From IMG/VR virus record IMGVR_UViG_3300046810_000573, positions 1 to 49,667 of that record: 49,667 nt of DNA; one strand, written 5' to 3'. The DNA comes from a virus. The translations under genes and the position numbers were made by a program. This document shows, piece by piece, positions 28,602-36,910 of the stretch. Within the stretch, counting starts at the first letter, position 1, and each line of letters opens with the position of its first letter. The notes under the pieces were generated by a model. It saw nothing but the letters and a program-made list of their open reading frames with translations. It did not search any database and was not told where the DNA came from.

Positions 28602-29804
28602 ATGTCACGCATCTGCGTAAACGTGCTGTCGGTCATCAACTCCGCTTCAAACATCACCACTGAAACCATTAATGGCGCAGAGCACATCGTTGTGAAAAAC
28701 GTCGTGCCTGTCCGTGACGGCATCGTGCTGAACGGCGGATTGTACCCGGCAGAAGAAAACACGAAGGGCTACAAAAGCCTTGAAGATAAACCCATGCCTT
28801 ACGGTCACCCGAAGGTGGATGGTCGCCACGTCAGCGCCAGCAACGTCAGGGCGGTGAATGAATACCACATTGGCGCATACACACGGAACGTCAGAAAAGA
28901 AAACGGCCAGGTTCTGACTGATGCCGTCATCAACCGACGTTTTGCTGAAGGTTCTGAAAAGGGGCGCAAAGTTCTTCAGCGCCTTGATGACATGGCGGCA
29001 GGAAAGTCTGTCGAGCCTATCGGCATCTCTACTGGCCTGCTGCTAAACCGCATTGAGGCAAAGGGAGAGTCAAACGGCAAGCGCTACACATGGATCGCCA
29101 CCAATCAGGTTTATGACCATGTGGCCATCCTTCTCGACGAACCGCCAGCCGGAACTCCAGAAGAGGGAATCGGCATGTTCGTTAATGCCGAAGGTGATGA
29201 GGTTCAGGTAGAAACGGTAAACCTCGCAGACTCAGATACACCCGACCCGCAAGACCCAGCATTAAAGCAGATGTTCAACCACTTCATGGCGTTTTTCAGC
29301 GCCAACAATAAGCCCGTCAAAGAGGAAGCAAATCCGATGAAAGAACTCATCACCAATGCGCTGAAAGCGAAAGGCAAAGAGGTCGAAGGTAAGACCGAGG
29401 CTGAGCTGATGGATGCGTACAACCAGATGGTCGCCGAAGATGCCAAAGCGAAAGCTGACGCTGATGAGAAGGCGAAGAAAGAAAAAGAAGAAGCAGACGC
29501 TAAAGCGAAAGCTGAGAAAGAGAAATCTCCCGCCACCAATAGTGAAGAAATGCCAGCCTGGGCGAAGTCGCTCTCTGATCGCGTCGACACCGTCGTAAAC
29601 AGCCTGAATGCCAACTCTGACAAAGAGAAGGGCGAAAAGCGCGCCGCTGTTAAAACCAAGTTTGGCCTCGACGACATAGCGGTTAACGCGCTGGACGGCG
29701 CTGCGCTTGATGGCCTGTATGCCCAGTGCCAGACCTCAATTGGCCTGAACGGTTCTTTCCGTCAGACCGCTACCAATCAATCTGTCAGCGAAATGCCGGA
29801 GTAA
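28602..29804 (+). CDS. DUF2213 head maturation protease/scaffold protein
   Basis: A 400-residue protein. Residues 1-220 fit the DUF2213 family (GGLYPAEENTKGYKSLEDKP, PYGHPKVDGRHVSA, PIGISTGLLLNRIEAKGESN, DHVAILLDEPPAG), thought to be the prohead protease. Residues 245-330 are a Lys/Glu/Ala coiled coil typical of scaffolds. AGGAC precedes the ATG at 28602. An internal start at 29337 could produce the scaffold alone, like lambda C/Nu3. Confidence 0.85.
   Translation: MSRICVNVLSVINSASNITTETINGAEHIVVKNVVPVRDGIVLNGGLYPAEENTKGYKSLEDKPMPYGHPKVDGRHVSASNVRAVNEYHIGAYTRNVRKENGQVLTDAVINRRFAEGSEKGRKVLQRLDDMAAGKSVEPIGISTGLLLNRIEAKGESNGKRYTWIATNQVYDHVAILLDEPPAGTPEEGIGMFVNAEGDEVQVETVNLADSDTPDPQDPALKQMFNHFMAFFSANNKPVKEEANPMKELITNALKAKGKEVEGKTEAELMDAYNQMVAEDAKAKADADEKAKKEKEEADAKAKAEKEKSPATNSEEMPAWAKSLSDRVDTVVNSLNANSDKEKGEKRAAVKTKFGLDDIAVNALDGAALDGLYAQCQTSIGLNGSFRQTATNQSVSEMPE
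29337..29804 (+). CDS. Possible nested scaffold protein
   Basis: In the same frame as the DUF2213 gene, an ATG at 29337 (MKELITNALKAKGKEVEGKT) is preceded by AGAGGAAG at about 9-10 bases. It would yield a 155-residue, coiled-coil-rich protein, the same arrangement as lambda Nu3 within C. Expression is inferred from the ribosome-binding site and the domain boundary only. Confidence 0.5.
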   Translation: MKELITNALKAKGKEVEGKTEAELMDAYNQMVAEDAKAKADADEKAKKEKEEADAKAKAEKEKSPATNSEEMPAWAKSLSDRVDTVVNSLNANSDKEKGEKRAAVKTKFGLDDIAVNALDGAALDGLYAQCQTSIGLNGSFRQTATNQSVSEMPE

Positions 29805-29807
29805 ATA

Positions 29808-30248
29808 ATGGCTAAAGATGGAAAGCACGTAATTCACGCGGGCGGGATTTTTGAGAACCCACAGCTACATCGCGAAGGCGCTGCGGCAGCCGACACCAAG
29901 CCAGGCACTATTGGCTTTTTTGATAACACAACCAAAAAATTCACCGCATCGGTGGCAGGTGCGGAGCAGGCGATTCTGTATGTCGCCAACTACGACTACC
30001 TGCGTTGCAAAACCGTGGATGACACCATCGCTGCTGGCGACTGGGTAGTGGCGATGCATCCGACGCCGGGCGTGTTCTTTAACGTCCCTGCGGCCGCTGG
30101 CACCTACACCAAAGGGCAACCGCTCTCAATCGCAAACGGTCGCGTTAAGGCGGTAGGTACAGATGAGTCTGTCCGCGCCTACGTGGAAGAAGATCGTTCA
30201 TACACCATCGCGACTGCAGGTGATCTCCTGCGCGTAGTCATTAAGTAA
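29808..30248 (+). CDS. Putative head decoration/cement protein
   Basis: A 146-residue beta-rich protein placed between scaffold and major capsid, where decoration or cement proteins occur. Ends YTIATAGDLLRVVIK. GGAG precedes the ATG. Role inferred from position and fold composition. Confidence 0.68.
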   Translation: MAKDGKHVIHAGGIFENPQLHREGAAAADTKPGTIGFFDNTTKKFTASVAGAEQAILYVANYDYLRCKTVDDTIAAGDWVVAMHPTPGVFFNVPAAAGTYTKGQPLSIANGRVKAVGTDESVRAYVEEDRSYTIATAGDLLRVVIK

Positions 30249-30259
30249 GGAGCACCTGA

Positions 30260-31336
30260 ATGTTTGCATTTTCCGTTAAGAAGGCAACCGAGACACGGAA
30301 CCTTGAGGCTAACACGGCTCAATTCCAGGAACTCCAGTTCGCCCGTAATTCCAGTGCTCAGGCAGTGGCTGATTTCATCGCCCGTACTCGCGTGCGCGGT
30401 GATGCTGCCAACGCCCCTGCGCTGGATGCAGTAAACGCTGTCGATGACATTCGTCGCCTGTACAAAGCATATGATCAGACTGTTCTGTCTGAATTTGAGC
30501 CAAACACTGAGTTCACATTGCTGAACGACCTGATGCCGCTGTCTCGCTCCGTTCGACTGGAAGAGTCTGTGTATGAGTACGCCCGAACTGGCGGGCGTGG
30601 CTGGGCGCACACTTCCATGTCCGGACAGATTGGAGCAGCTCTGGATGCGAAGTCCTACACCTTCGACGGCACCATGGTTCCTATCCATGACTCTGGTTTC
30701 AAGTTCAACTGGCGTGATCCGGTATTCAACAAAGGCAATGCGCTGTCTTCACTGGCAGATGCTCAGTCCGGGTCTGTTGATGATGTCCGTCGTCAGTATG
30801 TCGATTATATCTGGGAAGGTTTCCGCGACGCGGCAGGTAACTTCATTAAGTTCGACGACAAGACCTGGAAAGGTTTGCGACACGACGAACGCGTTGCCCA
30901 AGTAACCCTGACCGTGAACTTTGCTACCAGCACCGATCCGAAAGCAATGCGCGCCGGAGCGATCGCTCTGCGAGACGTTATGAAGCTTCAAAACCTTCAG
31001 TACGGCCAACAGACCTGGTACGTTTCCAGCGACATCATGTCGAACTGGGAACAGTATTTTGACGTGAACTCACTGCGCACCGTGCTGGAAGAAATCGCGA
31101 AGCTGTCTGGTATCTCGGCCATCAAAGAAGATGCTGAGCTTACCGGGAACGAAATCGTAATCGTCCCGCTTCAGGCTGGCGTTATCGCTCCAATCGTTGG
31201 GCAGGCATTTGGCACCGTTGCCGATCCTCGTCAGTTCTACAACAGCGATTACGTATGGCGCACATGGGGTGCTGCTGGCCTGATGGTTAAGCAGGACATC
31301 AACGGTCACTTCTCAGTAATTCACGCATCCAGCTAA
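30260..31336 (+). CDS. Major capsid protein
   Basis: A 358-residue protein in the position of the capsid gene. Order is scaffold, cement, capsid. It has an N-terminal helical region, a long middle (MPLSRSVRLEESVYEYARTG) and an ending (FYNSDYVWRTWGAAGLMVKQ ... DINGHFSVI) that look like the HK97-fold capsid family with an encapsulin-like core. AAGGAG precedes the ATG. Family not named with certainty. Confidence 0.88.
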   Translation: MFAFSVKKATETRNLEANTAQFQELQFARNSSAQAVADFIARTRVRGDAANAPALDAVNAVDDIRRLYKAYDQTVLSEFEPNTEFTLLNDLMPLSRSVRLEESVYEYARTGGRGWAHTSMSGQIGAALDAKSYTFDGTMVPIHDSGFKFNWRDPVFNKGNALSSLADAQSGSVDDVRRQYVDYIWEGFRDAAGNFIKFDDKTWKGLRHDERVAQVTLTVNFATSTDPKAMRAGAIALRDVMKLQNLQYGQQTWYVSSDIMSNWEQYFDVNSLRTVLEEIAKLSGISAIKEDAELTGNEIVIVPLQAGVIAPIVGQAFGTVADPRQFYNSDYVWRTWGAAGLMVKQDINGHFSVIHASS

Positions 31337-31345
31337 GGAAAAAAC

Positions 31346-31747
31346 ATGGCACTCGTAAAAGTATTAGTAGCAAATCTCTTTGCCGGTGCCAGCTTCCAGA
31401 AACTGGAGGCTGGTCAGGTCTATGACGTCGATGATTCAGTTGCCGAAAAGTGGATCGCTCAGGGCAAGGCTGAAAAATCCACTGAGAAAAAAGGTGAGAA
31501 GCTGACCTTCGAGGTGGCGACACCATCCGCGCCTGCATCCACTGACACCTCGGTTCTTCAGTCTCAGCTTGATGCTGCTAACGATCAGATTAAAACCCTG
31601 ACCGATGCAGCTGAAGCCAAAGACAAAGAGCACGCGGATGCATTGGAAGCGGCTAATGCAGAGCACGCCGAATCTCTCGCGGCTGAAACAGCCCGGGCCG
31701 ATGCAGCTGAAGCAGCCCTGGCAGACGCAACTAAAAAGGCGAAATAA
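31346..31747 (+). CDS. Hypothetical structural protein with coiled-coil tail
   Basis: A 133-residue protein. The N-terminal 40 residues (ALVKVLVANLFAGASFQKLE ... VYDVDDSVAEKWIAQGKA) match a small domain common after the capsid gene, and residues 65-133 are an Ala/Glu/Asp coiled coil. TAAGGAAAA precedes the ATG. Possibly a head fibre or connector accessory. Confidence 0.7.
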   Translation: MALVKVLVANLFAGASFQKLEAGQVYDVDDSVAEKWIAQGKAEKSTEKKGEKLTFEVATPSAPASTDTSVLQSQLDAANDQIKTLTDAAEAKDKEHADALEAANAEHAESLAAETARADAAEAALADATKKAK

Positions 31748-31749
31748 CC

Positions 31750-32127
31750 ATGGCAGAGCAGATAACAGCCGCGCAGGTTAAACAGCAGTTATCTGCGCTG
31801 GGTTACTCCGTGCCGGACTTCATGATTGATGCCTACCTTTGCAAGCTGGGCAGCATAAGCATGTGCCTGGAGGCGGCTGGCTACGATGAGTGCGACATGA
31901 TGCTGATTCAGGTGTACGCCGTGACGTTGATGGCGGTAACCGCATTCAGCCAGCGCATTAAGTCACAGTCAGCGCCTTCAGGGGCGTCCCGATCGTTCGA
32001 TTACAGCGGGGATGTGAAGACGATGCGCAACACACTTGCGGCTCTGGACACATCAGGATGCACTGCACTTTTGCCGATCGACGTTGGCACAAGCGTTGGC
32101 TTCTTTGATGTGGTAGGTGGCTGCTGA
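31750..32127 (+). CDS. Head-tail adaptor-like protein
   Basis: A 125-residue helical protein (QLSALGYSVPDFMIDAYLCK...) in the position of the first connector after the capsid. The DUF7370-like length and helical pattern support an adaptor role. Its stop overlaps the start of the next small gene. Confidence 0.7.
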   Translation: MAEQITAAQVKQQLSALGYSVPDFMIDAYLCKLGSISMCLEAAGYDECDMMLIQVYAVTLMAVTAFSQRIKSQSAPSGASRSFDYSGDVKTMRNTLAALDTSGCTALLPIDVGTSVGFFDVVGGC

Positions 32128-32294
32128 TGTGGATACCAGTGTCTGAGCGTTTACCAAAGCCATTCAATCGCGTGTGGGTGAAAACTGATAGCGACAAGCA
32201 GACGACCGCTTACGTTACCGCTGCAGGTGAGTGGCGGATTAACTGCCCGCGCATTGCGGCTGAGAAGCCCACCGTCGTGAGTTGGAGGGGATAG
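32127..32294 (+). CDS. Small DUF551-like protein
   Basis: A 55-residue protein, MWIPVSERLPKPFNRVWVKT ..., with the WIPVSERLP start and Trp-rich end of the DUF551 family. It is coupled to the upstream gene (ATG/TGA overlap). DUF551 genes usually occur in early regions, so its place in a head operon is odd. Confidence 0.72.
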   Translation: MWIPVSERLPKPFNRVWVKTDSDKQTTAYVTAAGEWRINCPRIAAEKPTVVSWRG

Positions 32295-32296
32295 CT

Positions 32297-32641
32297 ATGT
32301 CATCACTTGCTTCGTGGAGTTACACCGCTGAGTGCACCATATGGAGGAGTCTCGGCGTTAGTGATGCAGGTGACCGGACCTATGCTGAGCCGCTGGTGAT
32401 TCTGGCTGACTATCAGGGCGGGCTTTCGAAACGGCTTGGCTCTATCGGTGCTGAGATTGTCGTAAAGAACACCATCTGGACGGAGTACGCGCTTGCTCAG
32501 GCCGGCGATTACATCCTGATTGGTGCATCTGATAATCCCGACCCGCTGGCGGCCGGTGCTGATGAGGTGATGCAGGCTATCCGTTATGCGGACACCTTTG
32601 AGCGCCTTGTTGATGACTGGGCCATCCTGACGGGAGTTTAG
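32297..32641 (+). CDS. Head closure-like protein
   Basis: A 114-residue beta-rich protein starting MSSLASWSYTAECTIWRSLG. GGAGGGG lies just before the ATG at 32297. Position after the adaptor and before the gp10-like gene is that of the head closure or stopper. Assignment rests on order. Confidence 0.68.
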   Translation: MSSLASWSYTAECTIWRSLGVSDAGDRTYAEPLVILADYQGGLSKRLGSIGAEIVVKNTIWTEYALAQAGDYILIGASDNPDPLAAGADEVMQAIRYADTFERLVDDWAILTGV

Positions 32642-32643
32642 CT

Positions 32644-33012
32644 ATGGGCGTGAAGGTAAAAGGCATCAGGCAGGCTCAGCAGAACCTCGATCGGTTAATT
32701 GGTGACATACAGGGAAGGAAGGTGGTCAGGGCTCTGCAAAGTGCGCTGATTATCGGCTCGTCTCAGGCGGCGCTGTACACCCCAATCGACACATCCACTC
32801 TCATCAACAGTCAGTATCGTGAACTAGATGTGAGCGGAACCCGGATAACGGGCAGGGTGGGATACTCCGCCAACTACGCCGTTTTTGTTCACGACCCGAA
32901 CGTGCCGCAAACCTTCCGCCGGGCGACTGCTCAGAAAGAGTTTCTGACGAAGGGCTTTGAGGATACCCGTGACCTTATCGACAGAACCATCAAGAAGGAG
33001 ATGAGTCTGTGA
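32644..33012 (+). CDS. HK97 gp10-like neck protein
   Basis: A 122-residue protein. IRQAQQNLDRLIGDIQGRKV, ALYTPIDTSTLINSQYR and NYAVFVHD match the gp10-like neck protein family. Overlaps the next gene by four bases. Confidence 0.82.
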   Translation: MGVKVKGIRQAQQNLDRLIGDIQGRKVVRALQSALIIGSSQAALYTPIDTSTLINSQYRELDVSGTRITGRVGYSANYAVFVHDPNVPQTFRRATAQKEFLTKGFEDTRDLIDRTIKKEMSL

Positions 33013-33392
33013 TTCCAGCCATGCATGACCGCCTCCGGGATTACTTTATCTCTGCCGGGCTGACCGATGGATTCAAGGTTCAGAAGCTTATCTGGACTGA
33101 TTCCGGCGTCAAAACCGACAAGTTCATGGTGTTCCGGCCAAACGGTGGATCTAACCTCCGCAATGAGTTGGGCGGTGAGTATTACGTCATGGTCGATGTG
33201 ATTGGCGCCATGAATGGCAATCAGGCAACTGATGACGGCGTGCAGGCCATTATTCAGCGCATTCAAGCCGATCCGTTACCCAGCAGCTGCATCGGTTATA
33301 TCGAAAACTTTGGCGGGGTCCCCGCGCCAGTCTTAACAACCGAGGGGCGTCTCGTCTATCGGCTTCAGTTTGCAATCAAATACGGCGAATAG
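33009..33392 (+). CDS. Tail terminator-like protein
   Basis: A 127-residue protein. MHDRLRDYFISAGLTDGFKV and the following pattern (ENFGGVPAPVLTTEGRLVYR) suit the tail terminator/completion family. The start is GTG with AAGGAG 9 bases upstream and overlaps the preceding stop. The nearest ATG is four codons later. Confidence 0.75.
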   Translation: MIPAMHDRLRDYFISAGLTDGFKVQKLIWTDSGVKTDKFMVFRPNGGSNLRNELGGEYYVMVDVIGAMNGNQATDDGVQAIIQRIQADPLPSSCIGYIENFGGVPAPVLTTEGRLVYRLQFAIKYGE

Positions 33393-33420
33393 GCCGGAAA
33401 ACGTCAAAGAGGAATTACCC

Positions 33421-34164
33421 ATGGCAGCAAATTGCCCAACGGACAACACCAAGTTGTTTGGCCGCGCCATTGTGCTCGAAGTAGCCGATGGCTGTGCCGA
33501 TGCGTTACCGCAGGAGTCAGAGTGGAAAGCTCTGGCAGCCGGAACAAGTAAAGGCTTCGACTTCTCACCGAACAGCGTGACTTCGGACGCCGACGACACC
33601 AAAGGTTATGTTGAAAACATCGTCACCAATGCTGACTTCACCATCTCGTTTGAGGGTGAGGTTCGCCGCAATGACAAGCTCGATCAGTACGGCGTGTTCC
33701 GCCTGATTAAGTACTTCAACACCGAGATTCAGGCGGCACGCCAGCCGACTATCTGGGTTCGCATGGAGTTCGGTGCAATCACATTTATCGGTTACATGCT
33801 GATTAACGCGCTGAGCTCGGACGGTGGAACTAACGACATCATCACCTTCTCCACTGAGTTCAAAGTGGCTGATGCAGACACCATCGATGTGATCGACACC
33901 GACGATGCAGTGCCGGCTACTGGCGTAACGGTCTCTCCAGCCACCACCTCTCTGGCAGTTGGCGCTAACCGTCAGTTAACAGCAACCGTTCTTCCATCTG
34001 ATGCAACTGACAAGTCCGGCACATGGACAACCTCGGATGCAACGAAGGCAACGGTCAGCTCTACTGGCCTGGTGACGGGTGTGGCCGCAGGTACAGCGAC
34101 TATCACCTTCACCTCAAGCGATGGCGGATTTACTGGCACCACAGCGGCAACCATCACCGCTTAA
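33421..34164 (+). CDS. Major tail tube protein with C-terminal Ig-like domain
   Basis: A 247-residue protein starting MAANCPTDNTKLFGRAIVLE. Residues 1-155 are the tube domain. Residues 160-247 are a bacterial Ig-like (Big_2) module: VTVSPATTSLAVGANRQLTA, VLPSDATDKSGTWTTSDATK, GLVTGVAAGTATITFTSSDG. Such modules decorate the tail surface, as with lambda V. GAGGAATTACCC precedes the ATG. Confidence 0.92.
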   Translation: MAANCPTDNTKLFGRAIVLEVADGCADALPQESEWKALAAGTSKGFDFSPNSVTSDADDTKGYVENIVTNADFTISFEGEVRRNDKLDQYGVFRLIKYFNTEIQAARQPTIWVRMEFGAITFIGYMLINALSSDGGTNDIITFSTEFKVADADTIDVIDTDDAVPATGVTVSPATTSLAVGANRQLTATVLPSDATDKSGTWTTSDATKATVSSTGLVTGVAAGTATITFTSSDGGFTGTTAATITA

Positions 34165-34223
34165 TTGCCATTTCAGGGGCTTCCACCTGGTGGCCCCGAA
34201 AATGACATTTACCGGATTAGCTC

Positions 34224-34916
34224 ATGACCCCACAGAAAGAGATTGGCGAATGCCTTATCAGCCATGGCGAGGATGATTATTTCTTCCGGCCTTCATTCGC
34301 CGCCATGTCACGCATCGGTGAGCCACAGGAGATTGTGCAGGCTTTCTATGACCTGCATAACGATGAGATTACGCCGCTGATTCACCGCGCCATGGATGCA
34401 TACGGCTCAGTTCCTGCCTGGCTGATGGCTCACTTGAATCGAAAGCAGATGGGGAAGCCAGCAATGATGGCTGCAATGTCAGTACTGGCAGCATGCTGCG
34501 AGAGTGACGTATCCCGGCTGACTGGTGACATTATCCCGGGCAAGTCAGGGAGGTGGGCATTCGTGTACCGGGCCGGATTGATGAATGCCATTGAGATGGT
34601 GCTGATCGCGCAATCCCTGATTACCCACGGCATTATAGGCAAAGCTAAGGTTCGACAGCTGCAGAGGCATGAGTCTGCACAGGCAACCACGGAGTTCCGA
34701 TCGTTCGATTACATCAGTGCAGCGCGTAACCACTTTGGCATCAGCAGGGCAGAGGCTGAGCAACTATCCATGACCGAGTTTCAGCTAATGCTGAACGCGA
34801 AGTATCCGGATCAGAAGGGCTTCACGCGCGACGAGTATGATGCGGTGGCTGATGACTACATGGCTAAGAAGGCGCGGCGGTTGGCTAAAGCTATTACTGA
34901 ATCTGTCGATAACTGA
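34224..34916 (+). CDS. Tail assembly chaperone (DUF6246-like)
   Basis: A 230-residue protein in the G/GT position between tail tube and tape measure. Residues 1-150 are a helical chaperone domain (MTPQKEIGECLISHGEDDYF...). The C-terminus, LSMTEFQLMLNAKYPDQKGF, resembles the T part that is joined by frameshifting in lambda. Here both parts are in one frame, so no frameshift is needed. The 59-base gap upstream holds a GGGGC/GCCCC hairpin. Confidence 0.8.
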   Translation: MTPQKEIGECLISHGEDDYFFRPSFAAMSRIGEPQEIVQAFYDLHNDEITPLIHRAMDAYGSVPAWLMAHLNRKQMGKPAMMAAMSVLAACCESDVSRLTGDIIPGKSGRWAFVYRAGLMNAIEMVLIAQSLITHGIIGKAKVRQLQRHESAQATTEFRSFDYISAARNHFGISRAEAEQLSMTEFQLMLNAKYPDQKGFTRDEYDAVADDYMAKKARRLAKAITESVDN

Positions 34917-35043
34917 TAGACGATAAATTTGAGGGCGGCGGATTCTAGCTTAACTTCCAGCTTGGATGCAATATCTATAATCTCATAAAATTCATGCGGA
35001 TATATCTGATGCCGTCAAAATGAGTCAACCTTATATTGAACGG

Positions 35044-35070
35044 TTGACGACATCGTCATACACTTATCAG
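35044..35070 (+). promoter_or_regulatory. Weak promoter candidate before the toxin-like pair
   Basis: TTGACG (35044-35049) and TATCAG (35065-35070) with 15-bp spacing, the same unusual spacing as the PL candidate. An operator-like repeat lies just downstream. The rest of 34917-35072 shows nothing recognisable. Confidence 0.35.
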
Positions 35071-35072
35071 CG

Positions 35073-35086
35073 ATAACCTAGGTTGT
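35073..35086. promoter_or_regulatory. CI/Cro operator-like site in the tail operon
   Basis: ATAACCTAGGTTGT has the same core (ACC-T-A-GGTTGT) as the OL repeat AATACCTAGGTTGT and matches the OR pattern. It is 24 kb from the immunity region. Binding is inferred. Confidence 0.62.
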
Positions 35087-35088
35087 CG

Positions 35089-35121
35089 CCACCGCAGGTT
35101 TATCTCACGGTGGTTTTTTTT
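35089..35121 (+). terminator. Terminator before the toxin-like pair
   Basis: CCACCG and CGGTGG with an 13-base loop, followed by eight T. It lies between the operator-like site and the gene start, so it would attenuate a promoter upstream of it or end the preceding late transcript. Confidence 0.8.
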
Positions 35122-35134
35122 GTCGGAGAAAAAT

Positions 35135-35713
35135 ATGATAATTAGCATCACAGCACTGGCCGCAGCATTTGCACCTTTGCTCACCGACGCGCAAGCAGAG
35201 GTTAATGGTGCTTTTAAGCCACTTGTAGCTGCTGAGTACAAAAAAGCCAAATCGCTTGATGTATCAGACGCTTTTGTGCGCTGCCACAAAGTTCAAGAAC
35301 ACGCTAATAAATTGCAAGAAGTAGCTGAGCAGGGCCTAGATCACCTAACGTCTGTTCGAGATGGGCATATTGACGTGAGAGATTTTCCTGAGGGATTTGA
35401 TGCCACTCTTGAAACGCTTGCTGTAGCTGTTACACAATTCATCAATCTCACTCGTGATATGTTTGAAACAGCTGAAAAATCAGAGGCTTGGGCTGGAAAT
35501 TATGCTTTGCTTAAGCCACTTAAAAAACAAATGATGGGCAGTTTGTCTCTTTTAAGAAGTAGCGCTAATCAGATTGCTATTGAAATCAGGCAGGCCAAAA
35601 CAGTGGTTGATAATGGCAAGCTTTTGGTAGATGGAACATCTGATGATGATCTTAAGCGCCTAATTAATAAATCCCACATGATGCTTGGGGTGGATACCCC
35701 TCGCTGGTCATAG
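35135..35713 (+). CDS. Hypothetical accessory protein upstream of a toxin-like gene
   Basis: A 192-residue, mostly helical protein (MIISITALAAAFAPLLTDAQ...). GGAG lies 8 bases before the ATG. The first 20 residues are hydrophobic, but there is no positive charge, so a signal peptide is doubtful. The helical body (VQEHANKLQEVAEQGL ... LLKPLKKQMMGSLSLLRSS) could be a binding partner. It is one base before the next gene, so the two form an operon. It may be an antitoxin or immunity partner for the YafO-like protein; no sequence family supports that. Confidence 0.6.
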   Translation: MIISITALAAAFAPLLTDAQAEVNGAFKPLVAAEYKKAKSLDVSDAFVRCHKVQEHANKLQEVAEQGLDHLTSVRDGHIDVRDFPEGFDATLETLAVAVTQFINLTRDMFETAEKSEAWAGNYALLKPLKKQMMGSLSLLRSSANQIAIEIRQAKTVVDNGKLLVDGTSDDDLKRLINKSHMMLGVDTPRWS

Positions 35714-35714
35714 A

Positions 35715-36131
35715 ATGATTAAGGTTAGCATCACTGAGAAGTTAAGAGATGATGTTACCGCGAGGCACTTTGCAATGTTAGTTGCAAGGTGCCTTTCTAA
35801 TTTACCTCCGTCACCCCTTTTAGGTAAGCGAGGTGGATTTGAAAGAAATCGCAGCGCCATGTCTGCCGGGATTGAAAAGTTTCATATCCGGATGCCCAGC
35901 GATATTCCCTGGCCTTCACATGTCCCATTGAGCAGGCGATCCAGCAATAACTATTTGGTTTTCGTTAGGCATTTTTATAATGATGATTATTTCCAAATTT
36001 TAGCACTCGTATCACCTGATGCTCATCAGAGAATTGATTCAATGCTCCCCGCTCTCATAGGATTAGCTGAAAGTACCTTCATCGAATTATCAGATGATGA
36101 CCTGGGTGCATTAGAGAATTTCACGATTTAG
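35715..36131 (+). CDS. YafO-like toxin candidate
   Basis: A 138-residue basic protein. The stretch WPSHVPLSRRSSNNYLVFVR, then FQILALVSPDAHQRIDSMLP and LIGLAESTF, resembles the YafO mRNA-interferase pattern (rTSd-x-LVY...ilkPxxH...AE-x-F), but the similarity is partial and from memory. The protein is about the same length as YafO (132). It follows the 192-residue gene after one base and has a terminator at 36135. A regulatory or exclusion role is the alternative. Confidence 0.5.
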   Translation: MIKVSITEKLRDDVTARHFAMLVARCLSNLPPSPLLGKRGGFERNRSAMSAGIEKFHIRMPSDIPWPSHVPLSRRSSNNYLVFVRHFYNDDYFQILALVSPDAHQRIDSMLPALIGLAESTFIELSDDDLGALENFTI

Positions 36132-36134
36132 AAG

Positions 36135-36155
36135 CCCGCCACCCGGCGGGTTTTT
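36135..36155 (+). terminator. Terminator after the toxin-like pair
   Basis: CCCGCC-ACCC-GGCGGG followed by TTTTT. Confidence 0.88.
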
Positions 36156-36198
36156 ACTATCTGGACTTGCTCACCCCACCAAACCGGTATTATCAATT

Positions 36199-36810
36199 TC
36201 AATGCTTTTTGTGTGCATCCCAACAGGATTTACACCATGCCATCAGTGAATCTGCATTGTTATTGTTTGTATAGAAACTTGTACGCTTGCGGCGAATTTT
36301 GCACTTAGGGCACCACTTCATGTGTTTAGTGTTCTTATCGCCCTTAAGACACTCGGTGCACCATATCGTAACTCCATCGGGATTCTTACTGGATTTACTG
36401 AATTTACTGAGTGGAAGATTGACCCGGCAGCGAGTACATTGTTTTTTGTCTTCAGCCCAGGTATTTGGTTCAATAACACGGTTCTCAGCTAGCGTAGTAA
36501 GCTTTTCCTTCATAGGGGAGGCTGTGATGGTAGTGGGATTAATATCAACAACTACAGCTTGCTGAGAGCGGCCATGGGCCAAGGCTTGATTGTGAACTTC
36601 AGTTGAACTTAGTTGTACGGGCTGAGGGCTAGTAAATGTTGTCTGAGAAGTATCTACAGTTTTCGTGCGTTCAATCGTCACTTCACCGGTTTCTGTCTTA
36701 TATGTATCTTTTTGTCGTATGACAGTTTTATCCGTAGTTTTTGTCTTGTTATGATTAATCACATATATGACAACTACAACCACACATACGACAATCCAAA
36801 AAATTTCCAT
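36199..36810 (-). CDS. Membrane-anchored zinc-ribbon protein on the opposite strand
   Basis: A 203-residue protein with an N-terminal membrane anchor (residues 3-20, IFWIVVCVVVVVIYVI), a polar linker of about 100 residues, and a C-terminal cysteine module: CTRCRVNLPLSKFSKSSKNP ... CTECLKG, then CPKC and CKSCWD, in four CxxC pairs. The CxxC...F.......C..C pattern resembles zinc ribbons of endonuclease VII type. It is read against the tail operon, so it could be transcribed in the lysogen. Possible superinfection-related role is speculation. Confidence 0.7.
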   Translation of the reverse strand: MEIFWIVVCVVVVVIYVINHNKTKTTDKTVIRQKDTYKTETGEVTIERTKTVDTSQTTFTSPQPVQLSSTEVHNQALAHGRSQQAVVVDINPTTITASPMKEKLTTLAENRVIEPNTWAEDKKQCTRCRVNLPLSKFSKSSKNPDGVTIWCTECLKGDKNTKHMKWCPKCKIRRKRTSFYTNNNNADSLMAWCKSCWDAHKKH

Positions 36811-36910
36811 ACGTCAGGTATCTCATAAGTTCCATCGAAAAATGCTGTTACATAAGATTACTCGGTTTTATCTTCGACGCCCATCCTGATAGATGATCAG
36901 TGCTTATGTT

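Noticed and set aside
29204-29677. Ser/Phe/Ala-rich minus-strand ORF
   Set aside because: Complement of the scaffold-like coiled coil, with the same composition effect.
34224-34916. Possible programmed frameshift in the tail chaperone gene
   Set aside because: The G-like and T-like parts are already in one continuous frame and no slippery sequence was seen.
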